Source: Lepus europaeus
Lineage: Eukaryota > Chordata > Mammalia > Lagomorpha > Leporidae
Reading direction: 5' to 3'
DNA length: 64,000 bases
NCBI RefSeq assembly: GCF_033115175.1
Contig: NC_084827.1
Location: 174,407,401-174,471,400 of the forward strand
Below, in pieces: positions 1-11,469 of the stretch; the first letter of the stretch is position 1; each line of letters begins with the position of its first letter. Below the pieces are notes generated by a model. It was not told the origin of the DNA and made no database searches. It was given only the letters and a program-made list of their open reading frames with translations. Made by a program: the position numbers and the translations under genes.

Positions 1-189
1 TCTATCCAAGTGGATTTCAAAGTCAAAAGGGAAGAGGCATAGAAATGATTTCCAGCGTGATAGGGAGGTCTATTGTGGAGAATTTCTTTTCCTGATGAAA
101 AGAAAAGAAAATGAGAAAATACAGTAAATATTCAAAAGCAGTGTTTCACATACCAAAAAAGTATTGTGTTGAAGAAAATAAAAAATAGA

Positions 190-480
190 ACTAAATAAAT
201 GGAGACATGGCCCAAGTTCATGTATTAGAAGATTCAACATTGCCAGGATGACAGTTCTTCCTAAGCTGATTTGTAGATTCTGTGCAACCCCAATCAAAAT
301 CTTAGCAAGTCATTTTCCAGATGTGAACAAATTGATTCTAAAGGTTATATAGAGAGGCAATAGACCCAGAAAAGTCCACATAATCCTGCAGAATAAGATT
401 GGAGACTGACAGCACCGGGGTTCAAGGTGTAATTACTATAAAGCTACAGTAATTGAGATAGTGTGGTATTGAAATAGTAT
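190..480 (+). mobile_element. L1 ORF2 fragment (degenerate)
   Basis: A conceptual plus-strand translation reads like the C-terminal half of L1 ORF2p (RFNIA-MTVLPKLI-RFCATPIKI and then IVWY) but is broken by stops. Both ends are indistinct. It is an old, inactive LINE fragment. The first 190 bases of the window may belong to it but I cannot show this. Confidence 0.7.
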
Positions 481-990
481 TATGGAAGTTTCTGAAAGTT
501 TCCATTTCTAACCTTGTAAAATCCACTTTATTTGCTCTGAAATTTCAAAAATAGACCTTGTAAAATGAATTTATATAGGCAGAAAAGACATATGAAGGTA
601 GTAGTAGGAAGTTTCTTTTAGGAAAATGGTGTGCACATTACCTCATTGAATCTTCCCTAGGACACTTTAAGATAGACAATTGTAGCTCTATTTTCAAGCA
701 AAGACAGTAAACTATGGTCAGAGGGACTTAACAGACTGGTTTGCAAGCTTTTAAGGAACATGTACAAATCAATAAACTTCTTCCTTTATTGAGAAAGTCT
801 TGCTGTGAAGAACAAAAATCCAATGGACTAAGCAGTGAGCTTGGCACTGTGACTTGTTTACAAGCTCCTTCTCTTACTACAGAGCTGGAAAAACCTCTGA
901 GAACAACTTCAATCATCGTCTGAGTAGCACATTATGGACAATAGGATGTTATGGATAACAGCACACCCTCTGGTATTAGACCAGCTGGAC
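481..990. other. Unassigned sequence
   Basis: AT-rich sequence without a repeat or exon I recognise. The short open frames on both strands near 730-920 overlap each other and have no splice or codon support. Confidence 0.4.
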
Positions 991-994
991 TTGA

Positions 995-1195
995 CCCAGT
1001 TTCTGCCCCAGCTGGCTGTGTGACCTTAAAAAAGTTGTTTAAGCTTTCTGCACTCACCTCCCAGTTCATGAAAAGAAGGTCATAGTATTCTCCATGTTTT
1101 AGGGATGGTAAAGAATGAGATTATATTTAATACACACACACATACACCATGAATGGCACATAGAAAGGCAAAGTAAATGCTAAATAAATGTGGAC
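995..1195 (+). mobile_element. MIR SINE
   Basis: The conserved MIR core 'gctgtgtgaccttaaaaaag' (family form gctgtgtgaccttgggcaag) is followed by the tail signature 'ggcacatagaaaggcaaagt...ctaaataaatg'. It is nearly full length and carries a short CA run near 1133-1145. This is an ancient mammal-wide SINE. Confidence 0.75.
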
Positions 1196-1199
1196 AGTT

Positions 1200-2192
1200 T
1201 TACACTGTTAGTTTCACAAGTAGCTAGATTTATAACTCTCTGTCTTTGAAGTCTTAGGAGCCTAACCACTGAGCATGTTGTCTATGAAAAGGCCCTTGCT
1301 GATTCTCTGAACACTATCTCTCTGAGCTTCCGTCACCTAGAAGGATTGGTTTTGAATATGTGCACTACAAGTTGTGTCTATCCAGGAACTTCAGGGTGCA
1401 GGAGTACCTGCATTCTGTTGAATTTCTTGTACAAAAGGAACCGATACCATTAGCCCTTAAATAAGATGGAGTTTGGGGATTCCAGGAAGGCTCAAAACAC
1501 AAAATTTTAAAATACAGTATCCAATTAGGGAGCTGGTAAACATATTGGGCAAAAAGTTTCTTTTGAATAGGCCCTCCAGCTTGCATCACATGCATTTTTA
1601 TTAAAAGGAATGAAACATAGGAATCTCTTCACAGTTTTTAAAATTTGTACATAAAATTGCACAGTCAATAAAGGAAAAAGCAGTATGCTCCAATTTTGTT
1701 GGATGCCAATGACTATCTTAAGGGCATTCATGAACTAGAGCAAAGGCAGCCATCGTTGACATCTACCTTCTAGATGGCATGTGAGGAGGGATGCTGACTC
1801 CGTGGATCACAGTTGAGGAGGGTGGCCTTGTGGTGACTTTTGGAAGAATTTACTCAGCACCTTTCCAATGACCAAATGAAGTTGGCTGCCCTCAACTCTC
1901 TTCTATTGTACACAACAATTATATTGAAAGGTGAACTTCTTAAGAAAGAAAAATCCAAGCAAAAACAATTCAAGTACAAAGAGAAGACGTAAAGCTCCAC
2001 CCTGGCCAAATCTCCCAGTGATGTCACAAGACTTGGCTGAAATGTGACCTCTGCATGGGGCTCAGAGTTTCATTACAATGAACTAGCTGGGAGAAAAGGA
2101 TTCTCTGTTTCATCACAGATTTGCAGAGCAAACGGAGAGGGGTTGAGAAAACATTTTTCTCTTAGTAACTTTCTTTATGTACTCCAGTTTTT
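1200..2192. other. Unassigned intergenic or intronic sequence
   Basis: No exon, RNA gene or repeat recognised. The antisense open frames at 1365-1731 lack start context and look fortuitous. Confidence 0.35.
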
Positions 2193-2210
2193 AAAAGTCC
2201 ATAGACTGGG

Positions 2211-2553
2211 CTGGCGCTGTGGCTCAACAGGCTAATCCTCCGCCTAGCGGAGCCGGCACACTGGGTTCTAGTCCCGGTTGGGGCGCCGGATTCTGTCCTG
2301 GTTGCCCCTCTTCCAGGCCAGCTCTCTGCTATGGCCTGGGAGTGCAGTGGAGGATGGCCCAAATGCTTGGGCCCTGCACCCATGGGAGACCAGGAGAAGC
2401 ACCTGGCTCCTGCCTTCGGATCAGCGCGGTGCGTCGGCCGTGGCAGCCATTGGAGGGTGAACCTACAGAAAAGGAAGACTTTTCTCTCTGTCTCTCTCTC
2501 TCTCTCACTGTCCACTCTGCCTGTCAAAAATAAAAAAATTAAAAAAATTTTTA
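2211..2553 (+). mobile_element. CSINE (full length)
   Basis: tRNA-like head with an A-box (tggctcaacagg) and a B-box (ggttctagtcc), then the C-repeat body, a (TC)n stretch and an A-rich tail. It is flanked by an 18-bp TSD aaaagtccata[g/c]actggg at 2193-2210 and 2554-2571 with one mismatch. It has low divergence and is a young copy. Confidence 0.95.
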
Positions 2554-2571
2554 AAAAGTCCATACACTGGG

Positions 2572-4070
2572 TTCTATGCACATTCCCTGTTTTGATAAAG
2601 GATGCTACATCTAAGGTTTGCATTTCCATAATAATTCCTTTACTTCAGCTTGCCCTATATCTTCATTTCATGCCACAGGCTGTAAACTTATTTCAACCAA
2701 AATAGATGCAAATAACATTAAAAAGAACTCTCAACATTTTTTTTTTTGCGTTTTCTGTTTCATCATCCAAAAGGTCAGAATTTTACATGTGTTGTTCTTT
2801 CACTTCAGACACCAGTGATGCATCTACTACATTCCATTCTCTAGAATTAGCTACAATTTACATGAGATCTGTCACATTGAAATGCAGGCTGGCCATGTTC
2901 TTTCCTTTGACTCAAATAACAGCAATTTGTTTCTCTTAATAAGCACATTTTCCCTTTTCAATATTTTCTTTTACCACACTGGAGGAAACACTGGTCCAAA
3001 GAATGTTTGAAAAGTGGGTTGAGGTTGCTGTGCCGAGACTGCCGTGTTAGAAACAGTCTCTGCTTTCTCTCTCTCCTCTGGGGTTTCAGATCCCGAGTTC
3101 TCAGAAGGAAACAGTGGCGCTCACAAAGATCTAGGACAGCAAGACCACAGTAATAATGCATGAACCTAAATACTAAGCTGTCCAAACAAAGATCTGGTGA
3201 TGAGTTGTTAAAGCAGATCCCGGCAGGATCCCAGCAAACAAGTGGCTTCCTTTCTTGCCACTTCAGCTACAAACAGATCACAGTTCTGTGTCATCAAGGT
3301 GCCCTTTAAGTGCCCACCCTAGTTCACCAAAAATAAAAGGGTCTGTATGTCCTTTGATTCACTGGAAGAGGAAGAATTTGGTGAATGCACATCGCTAATA
3401 TTAAACAGAAATACTGGGGAAGACAATGTTTTCAAGCAGCTGAACAAGGGGCCTGAGGCATTCTCAAGGAATAAGTAACAGTTAGGGAAAAAGAGATCCT
3501 GGACACATCACTTGGAGATGCTCTTAATTTCAGAACTCAATCTTCCTACCAGAGAAAATAAGAAGAATGGGTAAAAATGCTTTCTAACAAGCCTTTCCCA
3601 AAGCCGTTATTATTATGCAAATTTCTTGAGGAATCTTTGTTTGAAAATGTTTGTAGTTTTATTGCCAACAGGACTGCTTAAAAAAATAAGTTCAATTGTT
3701 TTCTCATTTCCTTATACAGAGACATATAGGATTGCTACTCAGAGCTTCCAGTCATCAGGAGATGGAAAAGGTTAATACCACAGGCTGATCAAATATTTGC
3801 CAAAGGCACATAAGTTTATTTTGTAAGCTTGCTTGATCATAGAAAAATGGATGGTATATGTTAAGTTTTAGCAAAACTGAAATTAGCTAATGGAGTTCCA
3901 TTGCTATATGGAGGGCCCTGAAGTTGGGAGACATTGAGACAACAGATTATCAATTCCCCCACCTTGATGATTTCTCTAATTCTATGATCCTTCCATTCTT
4001 GTCAACATGGACAAAATCAAAAAGCAGAAACTTGAAGAAAATAACACAGCAGAGAAGGGAATTAAGAAAT
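2572..4070. other. Unassigned sequence
   Basis: AT-rich, with no recognisable gene or repeat. A conserved non-coding element could be present but cannot be judged from one sequence. Confidence 0.35.
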
Positions 4071-4077
4071 TCAGCTG

Positions 4078-4226
4078 GAATGGGCATTTAACCTAGCAGT
4101 GAAGACTCTTGTATCAGAGTACATGGGTTCAGTTCCCAGCTCCGGCTCCTGACTCCAGCTCTCTGCCACTACTGACCCTGGTGGCTGCAGGGATGGCTCA
4201 AGGAATTGGGTTCCTGCCACTCTCAA
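4078..4226 (+). mobile_element. Old CSINE-related fragment
   Basis: 'ggaatgggcatttaacctagcagtgaagac' belongs to the older C-repeat-type subfamily also seen at 11.2 and 27.1 kb. It then reads gttcagttcccagctccggc and ctccagct. The 3' half is eroded and no TSD is visible. Confidence 0.65.
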
Positions 4227-4579
4227 GTAATTTTTTAAGTAAATATATTAAGTCACTCCTTTCTTCTAAAGGCTAGAATAATCTTTTTCTCAATTAGCAT
4301 GTAATCATTTACTTTTTATAGAAAGTTCATTGCTAAAAATGATTTTTCTCAGAATTTTAATAAGCTCTGTTTGTGGTGGAATGAAAAAGTCATGCCAAGA
4401 TGGCTGCTGGCAACAGAAACTGCCTGGCAACAGGCTGTGATTGGATGGTTTCGGAAACCACATGACAGTGGAGCCTCCCTGGCAACAGGCTGTGATTGGA
4501 TGGCTTTGGAAACTGCCTGGCAACAGAGTGTGATTGGTTAGGGCATAGACCGCCCTTTGACCAGATTGGCTGCCTTGGC

Positions 4580-4586
4580 TATATAA
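4580..4586 (+). promoter_or_regulatory. LTR TATA box
   Basis: tatataa sits downstream of the repeated CCAAT-type boxes in LTR copy 1 and is preserved in copy 2 (50293-50299). It is the expected core promoter. Present activity is unknown. Confidence 0.6.
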
Positions 4587-4603
4587 GCTGCTGTAGCAAC
4601 TGA

Positions 4604-4609
4604 AATAAA
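4604..4609 (+). promoter_or_regulatory. LTR polyadenylation signal
   Basis: AATAAA begins only 24 bp after the start of the TATA box. It would therefore lie at or before the cap site, as in retroviruses whose poly(A) signal sits in U3. Confidence 0.5.
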
Positions 4610-5077
4610 TGAGTCTGCAGGCTGCTTGCCTCAGGCCTGCTTTCACCCAACTCCCAGGGTCTGCGTGGTGATTCTGTGCCTCTTGCCCCCACCATGCTCT
4701 TCTCAGGAACAAATCCATAGCAACATCTGTTGAACCTACTTTCTTTTGCAAACCAAAGGATGGATCAGAGAGAAACCTTAGCTCCCAGAATTTCACTGTT
4801 AATTGACCCTTGATGTTATAACTGATCATCACAAACAAGAAGGTACTCAGGCAAGATGCAGAGCTGAGTTCCATACAACCTGAGCTTTAAGATATAACTG
4901 TTACCTGCCAGAGGATTGTAAGCAATTCTCTGATCAAAGCATCTCCATGATGCTGGCCCACCCTATCTCATCCTCACCCACCCGAATAATTATAGACACA
5001 AACCAAATTTGATTTGGCAATCAATGCTCTACAGCCCAGCCCCAGCTTATGCCTTTAGTCACATCTCTTCAATTCAG

Positions 5078-5170
5078 TTCAACTAAACAAATATTCATGA
5101 GTACCTTTTACATGCCAAACCCTTTAATAGACATGGGGATACAAAGATAAGTAAAGCACTATCTCTGTAC
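5078..5170 (-). mobile_element. L2 LINE 3' fragment
   Basis: 'aacaaatattcatgagtacc...catgccaaaccctttaatag...ggggatacaaagataagtaaa' matches the familiar L2-type pattern (aatatttattgagcacctac, tgccaggcactgt, ggggatacaa). The element strand is assigned from memory of the family and is uncertain. Confidence 0.5.
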
Positions 5171-5237
5171 CAAAGATCTGCACTGCCTCTTCTGTAACGA
5201 GAGAATCTATTAACACAAATAAGCAGAGAAAACACTG

Positions 5238-5320
5238 TCTTGTTAGGTTGCTGAGAAGACTAAGAGAGATAATACATGTAAAGGGCTCAGCATCGTTCTG
5301 GAAAGAGTGGCATCTGTCTA
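5238..5320 (+). mobile_element. MIR fragment
   Basis: 'gttgctgagaagactaagagagataatacatgtaaagggctcagcatcgttctgg' corresponds to the MIR 3' half (ttaaatgagataatgcatgtaaagcgcttagcac). Very old and truncated. Confidence 0.5.
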
Positions 5321-5388
5321 TAATGATGTCTGCAGGTAGGCCAGGTATCTCATGCGTGGTTTTGACTTTCCTTCTTGAAGACACAGGG

Positions 5389-5538
5389 TTTTCAAAAAGT
5401 TCATGAAGAATGAGAACTATGGGGAAAACTACAGATAGATCTCAAATTTTTGCACACACACACAAAAAAAACAAATCTTACTTTTTAAATTCTATTTTTC
5501 CATTAACCTTTTGAAGTGATCCCATACATTGCCAAGTC
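5389..5538. mobile_element. Probable palindromic MITE (Tc1/mariner-like)
   Basis: The left end ttcaaaaagttcatgaagaa and the reverse complement of the right end (ttcaaaaggttaatggaaaa) form inverted termini of about 20 bp around a short AT-rich interior. A related structure occurs at 27446-27645. The superfamily is inferred from the termini only. Confidence 0.45.
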
Positions 5539-5544
5539 ATTCAG

Positions 5545-7430
5545 ATACTACTGACAATTTCATGAAGAGACAGAGAAAAGGATTTAGAAACAACACATAA
5601 TAAAATTATCTGATAGAATTTGTGTCCTATGCACACTTCCTCTCCACATTCTGCCCCTAATCTCTTTACTAATCTCTTCACCATCACCCCAAACAAAATC
5701 CATTGTGTAGCTCCCTACACAAGAAGAAGAAATAGCCTAATAGTTTATGGGCCACAGGCCCCTAGAGATCACTTGAAGTCCTATGTATTACATAAGCATG
5801 CCCCATTTGCTGTTATTCTTGGAGGTGTGAAGTCTGATGGAAAAGCTTCTCTCTCTGATGAAGCATTTCACCCACAGATAGCAGATCCGTTGTAAGCAAG
5901 AGCGGTTGTTATTGCCGTTCTAACAAAATAAGCTTTTCTCCACACTTACAGACTCAAAAGGAATAAACTCCTGAAATTGACGCCAAAAATATGTCTTTAA
6001 AAAATCAACCAAATTCAGGGGCAGAGAAAGAGGTGGGCACTAAGGAACTCCCTTTCTTGGATTTTGACTCCTGAACTGAGCCTTGGACACTGCTTCCAAG
6101 ATCGAACCTGCCCATAACTCTGCTCTCACTGTATCCTGAGCCTTCAAATACTCCCTGGGTGCATCCCATGGTCCTTAGATTTTACTCTACACCCCATGAT
6201 TTGCTGGTAGATCTGAGGAAACCACCTTGCTTAGATCAGAGAAAAGAACTCCTAAGGGAACTCAATTATTTCCTCCTGTGGCTACCTGCTTTATATCTCA
6301 TCCCCTTCCATCTCACGGAACTAGGGTGTTACAGCAGCATGACATGAAATTCCCAGCAACATCTCCCCCCACCTCCATGGGTCCAGCTACGAAGCTCTTG
6401 ATTCCATTCAATGGAAAGAGGCTCAGTCATCATGAACAGCACCCTGTGTGTTATGGCTGTGTTTCTTGCTATTGTACTCAGTATAACTGCATTACTTCTT
6501 TGAGTATCAGATCCCTTAAACATTATACAACAGGACAATAAATAATGAGGTGTCACTACATAACAATTGAGTGTTTCTGTTTTGATTGGCATGTTCATGC
6601 TAGGACAGGCCACTTTGCTGTGACCCTGAATGATTCTCATTGCCAGGTGAGCTCTACCTCTTGACCTCTGGACCACAGAAAGGAGAGCCACAAGTGGACC
6701 CCTGCCTATAGACCTGAGGAGGGCTGCTGCATTCCACTGTATTCCACCACGGGAACACACATTCTCATTTGGAAGTCTCAGAAGGACAGACTGTGGTCAC
6801 CACCACCCTTGGGAGGTTTTGCAAACATGGTCATCTTAAGGAAAAAGCTTGCTTTGTTCCAAAGCGCATGGGTTGAGGATCCAGCACCCAGAACTTTCCA
6901 GAAGCTCTGCCATCTCATCTACTGGAAAATTCTGCTAAAACCCAACAGTAAGCCTCAGCATGTCTGGCAGCTCAGGGCTCCATGGCTGCTCCACACAGCT
7001 GCTGCACTTGGCATCCAAGCAGAGCTGGTTCCTCTTTTGCTGATACTATCAAGATGTTCCTTGTTTCTGATCATGAGTATTAATAATAATATTTACCCGA
7101 ACAGGCCCTGTAGAGTGCCAAAAAGCAGAAAGTGCTTCAGAAGCAGTCTGCCACGAATCCAGGGCCAGACATGCCAGAGTGGAGCATCCAGAGTGGTTCC
7201 TGAGAGCAGTCAACCGGTACCGTGTTGAGGCCCCACAGAAGGCACGCTCTGTGTCCACTAGTCAATGTGAGTGCAAGAGCTGTCAGTCAGAAGGAGCACC
7301 CAGGAATGCGTGGGGGGTATATACTAACAAAAATGGCCCAAACTACAAATGTGGCACCAAAAAGCTCCTCTCACAGTGGCATTCGTTGTATTCATATGTC
7401 AATTCTCCTCACCTTCTTTTGAAAATTACA
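5545..7430. other. Unassigned sequence
   Basis: About 1.9 kb with no repeat I recognise. Several 60-140 codon open frames lie here on both strands, overlapping and without known-domain resemblance or convincing splice sites. I do not support a gene. Confidence 0.35.
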
Positions 7431-7431
7431 T

Positions 7432-8330
7432 TCTTTTTTTGGTTATTAGGCTCTTTTTCTAAATAAAAGTTTATTTTAATTTTTAATTAGTTTTAACAGA
7501 TTCTATGTGTTTTGTAGATAGAATTCTCAGAACCTAATGATATTCCCTTCTTCCCTTCCTCCCCCATTTCCCTCTGACACTTTTTCCTTCTCCATTTTTT
7601 TTAGTTTTTGAGATAACATATCTTAAATTTACATTATAATAAAAAGACTAATACTTCACCCAAATAATAAGTTTGACAAGAAAAAAAGACCCTAATTTAG
7701 TGGGAATATAGATGGTGACTATAAACAATAATTGAATGAAAAAATTAGCATTTCACCCATATATAGAAAATTTTAAAGTAATCACAGATTATTAAAACTA
7801 TAGAATATAGCATTCCTTTTCCTTTTATTTATTTATATTTATTTTAAGTAATTTTTATTTATCAGGTGATACTCCCCACCCTGCCTTCCCTCTCACCCAT
7901 GTCCCCACCCTCGCTTTTCCTTCCTTTCAATTTTTACAAGGAAATACTTTTGGTTTATTTTATAATCATAAGCTTAACCCTCCACTAAGTAAAGACAAAG
8001 ATCATGTTTTCCCTGACCTGTGGTAACTAACAAGTTAAAAAACATGTAGTGTATGTGAGCAAACTTGACATTTCCCAATTTGATGACTGTGTACAGCCCA
8101 TCTCTACTGTTGAGCAATAGTGCTATTTTCTTTGTCTTACTATTTGTTGAATTCTTACTATTTGTTAAATTCTTACTATTTGTTGAAGTCTTTACTTAAT
8201 AATACAATATTGTAACTATTGGTTTCACAATGGTATAAAACAAAATTGTACAAAACTATATTTGCAGTAATACTGATACAGACATTTCTTTCTCTGTTCT
8301 TTTTATGGTTGGTTTTCTAAATTTTTCTTT
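7432..8330 (-). mobile_element. AT-rich lagomorph repeat, probably L1 UTR-derived
   Basis: Sequence such as ttttgtagatagaattctcag...gatattcccttcttcccttcctccccc and cataagcttaaccctccactaagtaaag resembles segments often found around rabbit L1 copies. The pattern seems to recur twice (7440-7830 and 7835-8300). Identification is by impression; no coding part of L1 is included. Confidence 0.35.
8135..8188. repeat. 18-bp tandem repeat, three copies
   Basis: The unit tcttactatttgttgaat starts at 8135, 8153 and 8171, with one or two differences between copies. A small local duplication. Confidence 0.85.
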
Positions 8331-8339
8331 TTTGAGGAA

Positions 8340-8655
8340 TGAGCTCTACCTCATTTAATACAGCTGGACAGAACGGTTATGCAAGGCACCTTGCACTCTA
8401 TTGAAGAAGTGGCAGCTGAGTCCATACTGGTCATTGGACCAATCCCTTCCTCCTCCAAGTCGGATTATATGGGAGTAATGAAGACGATGAAGCTGATGAA
8501 TCCCAGCAGCAAAGCCTGGCCATGCCCAAGTGACTCCAACAACCGCAATTATTTTAGAGTCCCTTGTTTTTTCTTTATCTAATTATTTATGTGTTCTTGT
8601 TGCTTTGTTTTTGCAATGTTTTGGAGTTTTTGCTTGATATATGACATCCTCAAGT
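8340..8655. other. Unassigned segment with a short fortuitous frame
   Basis: The text from 8339 (atgagctctacctcatttaatacagctgg) looks cDNA-like, but each frame breaks within about 70 codons and I recognise no parent protein. It could be a scrap of a processed pseudogene. Confidence 0.25.
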
Positions 8656-8656
8656 T

Positions 8657-8691
8657 TATGCACACACACACACACACGTGTGTGTGTGTGT
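8657..8691. repeat. (CA)n(GT)n self-complementary microsatellite
   Basis: A 17-base CA run (8661-8677) passes directly into a 14-base GT run (8678-8691). This gives a 28-bp perfect palindrome (8664-8691) of alternating purine and pyrimidine that could form a cruciform or Z-DNA. Confidence 0.9.
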
Positions 8692-9855
8692 CCTTAGTTT
8701 CGCCAGAGTACATTTCTGTTGCTTATGACCAAAAGCTCTTAACTGATACAAAGAAGTAGTCTCCAAAACACTTGGAGGATATGTTTTCCCTACAGATCCT
8801 GCACGGTATTGATAAAATAAGGTTTGTACATAAAAGGCACATGAAGGCGGGGTTGGTAGAGAACTGTGGAGCAGCAGCAGAGGCACACGGTCACTCACGC
8901 TCAGTGACAATGTGCTGGAGATGCTGACTGATTTCACCAAAACTGCAAATGTCTTACAGCTGCAGAGAAACCTCCCAAAGCTGCCTTTCCTTTAAACACA
9001 TGCTAAATCAAAACAGAAATCGGGGACCAAAATAAAGTGTGCAGTTTATTTGGAATACAGGGGAATTCCAATGCAGTACTTGAACTACTCTGGCTTAAGA
9101 GAAACAAAAACACTGGAGTATGATAGGATGAGTGGACACCCAGGGATGTGGCATGTTCTCCCATATGGACTGTCCATGCCCACTCTCCGCACAATGTTGC
9201 TCCACAGCGATGGGCTTCGACTGTGCACCACAAAATTCCAAACAGCAGACCCTCATGCTAACCAAAGAGCTCCATAGAAAACTGATGGACTCCAGGTATT
9301 TAGACCATAAATGCTCCATAAGCAAAGAAAAGCTAGTGCAACAAAAACATTGCTAAGTGCAAATCTCCACGCTTCAAAGAGCTTTGTTACTTCATGTAAG
9401 GCAAAGGATGGTGGTGGGATTGGAGGTTTGCTTCATCAAAAATAAACATCTTAATTGCTGCCATTACTGAATAATCTTTCATATAAATTGCTTGGAAGAA
9501 ATAAAATTTCTAGTCCAATATTTTCAGCTCATTGAGAGTGTGGTCTAAATTTGTGGTATACTGGTCAGAACTCAACACACTCTAATTTATAGATAAGACC
9601 AGTCAACAGCTGGCATGGGCGGTGTATTGGCTTGCTAAGTCCAACATAACAACATACCAGGGATTATTGACTAAAGCAACAGAAAATCGTTGCAGTTTGG
9701 AAGCTGAGGCTCTGCAAAGTGTTGGCCCATGTTTTCTCCTGAGTTCTCTCTGCTTAGTGCAGGGAGGCACTGGCTCACAGGGTCCTTATATCATTCTCTC
9801 CCTGTGCCTGTGTGTCCTTGCTGTGCCTCTGCATACCCTGACCTCCTCTTTTTAA
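8692..9855. other. Unassigned sequence
   Basis: No repeat or exon recognised. Open frames between 9003 and 9356 overlap on opposite strands and do not resemble known proteins. Confidence 0.35.
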
Positions 9856-10115
9856 ATGTTTTTTAACTTTTTAAACAATTTTCAGTGTTAACATCCATGG
9901 TATTTATTACTCTGTTTTCAACTGGCCTATTATGATATTACTCATCCATTTCCCTACCTGTTGCATCTTTAGAGCGTAACACTATTGACAAAATTTCTAA
10001 TTAATTTTTGACATAGAACTCAATGTGTTTCAAGATTATCTTATGAAACCTTCCCATAATCTATGCCATAAACTAGGTCCACATAACCTCCAAAAGTTCC
10101 CTCCTGCCCTATTAT

Positions 10116-10157
10116 TTTTTGAAGATTTATTTATTTATTTACTTGAAAGTCAGAGTT

Positions 10158-10196
<39 letters not shown>

Positions 10197-10469
10197 CAGA
10201 GAGAGAGAGAGAGAGAGGTCTTCCATCTTCACTCCTCAATTGGGCGCAACACCCAGAGCTGTGCCAATCTGAAGCCAGGAGCCAGGAGCTTCTTCTGGGT
10301 CTCCCATGTGGGTGCAGGGGCCCAAGGACTTGGGCCATCCTCCACTGCCTTCTCATGCCATAGCAGAGAACTGGACTGAAAGTGGAGCAGCCGGGTCTTG
10401 AACCGGCACCCACATGGGATGCCGGTGCTTCCAGCCAGGGCGTTAACCCACTGCACCACAGCACTGGCC
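10116..10469 (-). mobile_element. CSINE (full length)
   Basis: Read on the minus strand: head with gctgtggtgcagtgggtta, body, then a (CT)n tract (plus-strand GA run 10165-10217) and an A-rich tail. The TSD cctgccctattat lies at 10103-10115 and 10470-10482 and is perfect over 13 bp. It interrupts or abuts a minus-strand L1. Confidence 0.95.
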
Positions 10470-10482
10470 CCTGCCCTATTAT

Positions 10483-11172
10483 CTGTTATTATTAGTTTTT
10501 TGATTAACATAAAATGCATCCTTTTACAAATTTTTGAGGTATACAGTACAGTACCAATAACAATAGGCCTATTGTTGTATAATAGAGCTCTGGGATTTAT
10601 AGATCTTGAATAACTGAAACATTGGACCCTTTAACTAATATCTTCCCATGTCCTCTCCCTCCAGCCCTGGTAACCACTCGAGTCCTCTTCTGTGGGCTTA
10701 ACTATTTGGGATCTATCACCCAGGTGGCATCACGTAGTATCGGTCCTGTGTCCGGCTTATTCCACGTAGCATAAAGTCCTCCAGATTCATCCATATTGTC
10801 CCAAATTGGAGAATTTCCTTCCTTAGGACTAAAAGATATACCTTTGTATGTGCATGTCCCACTTGTTTCCCACCCCTCTGTTGGTGACCCCTGAGATTGC
10901 CCCCATTGTATTGTGAATCACACTGCCATGACTGGGCCAGGACAGACACCTCTTCAGGATTCCAATTCCAATCCCTTTGGATCAATATTCACAAGTGGCA
11001 TTGTCAGATCATATGGTAGTTCTGTTTTCAGCTTTTTGAAAAAACTTCATATTGTTTGCCATAGTGGCTGTATCCATTTATACTCCCTCTAAAGTCGGTA
11101 CAGTGGTAAAGAGGTTCCCTTTCTCCACATCTTCAGCAACAAATAAGGAGATTGAATCATTAATCATCAGCC
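10483..11172 (-). mobile_element. L1 3' region (ORF2 end plus 3' UTR)
   Basis: On the minus strand this reads as the end of L1 ORF2 followed by 3' UTR. On the plus strand it shows ttttgaaaaaacttcatattgtttgccatagtggctgtatcc, tccagattcatccatattgtcccaaattg and ccagccctggtaaccactcgagtcctcttctgtg, all typical of antisense L1. Frames are broken throughout. The opposite-strand L1 at 11470 is a separate insertion. Confidence 0.75.
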
Positions 11173-11180
11173 TTCTGACA

Positions 11181-11455
11181 GGGTGGGCGTTTTGCCTAGG
11201 GGTTAAGACACCAGCTAAGGGGCCCAGGCCCGTACTGGACCTGAGCTGGGTACCGCGCTCTGAGTCCTGACTCCAGCTTCCTGCTAACGCAGGTCCTGGA
11301 GGCAGTGGTGATGCTCAAGGAATTAGGTCCCTGCTACCCACATGGGAGACCTGGATTGAGTCCTGGTTCCCAGCTGAGGCCCAAACAGTTGCAGGTAACT
11401 GGGGAGTAAACCAACTCTCTCTCTCCCTCCCTCCACCACAAGTAGATTAAACTAA
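11181..11455 (+). mobile_element. Old CSINE-related element
   Basis: 'gggtgggcgttttgcctaggggttaagacacc', then ctgactccagcttcctgcta, tacccacatgggagacctgg and a CT-rich 3' part. It belongs to the diverged subfamily also seen at 4.1, 27.1 and 53.4 kb. It lies between two L1 fragments of opposite strand. Confidence 0.8.
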
Positions 11456-11469
11456 AATTCTTAAAATTT

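Larger units (their letters stand above)
4372..4725 (+). mobile_element. Solo endogenous retrovirus LTR (copy 1)
   Basis: A 354-bp unit that begins TG and ends CA, flanked by the 6-bp TSD tctgtt at 4366-4371 and 4726-4731. A 6-bp TSD is typical of class II (ERVK-like) elements. The U3-like part has two runs of ggcaacaggctgtgattgg plus a third, diverged copy, giving several inverted CCAAT boxes (attgg). A TATA box and an AATAAA follow. No gag, pol or env sequence adjoins it, so it is a solo LTR. Copy 2 lies at 49944-50464. The sequence carries no coding capacity. Confidence 0.88.

Noticed and set aside
2211-2290. tRNA gene from A- and B-box-like motifs
   Set aside because: It is the tRNA-derived head of a CSINE, without a full cloverleaf, and the same head occurs in the other CSINE copies.
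2162-2705. Frames of 100-155 codons in both directions
   Set aside because: Overlap a CSINE. The same peptides recur at every CSINE copy (for example 'GDPE.APGSW', 'RADPKPGARCFSW').
4372-4725. Possible complete provirus together with the LTR at 49.9 kb
   Set aside because: Each LTR has its own distinct TSD and no gag, pol or env sequence lies beside either, so they are independent solo LTRs.
8379-8582. 67-codon frame in cDNA-like text
   Set aside because: No recognisable parent gene and early stops in other frames. Kept only as an unassigned segment.
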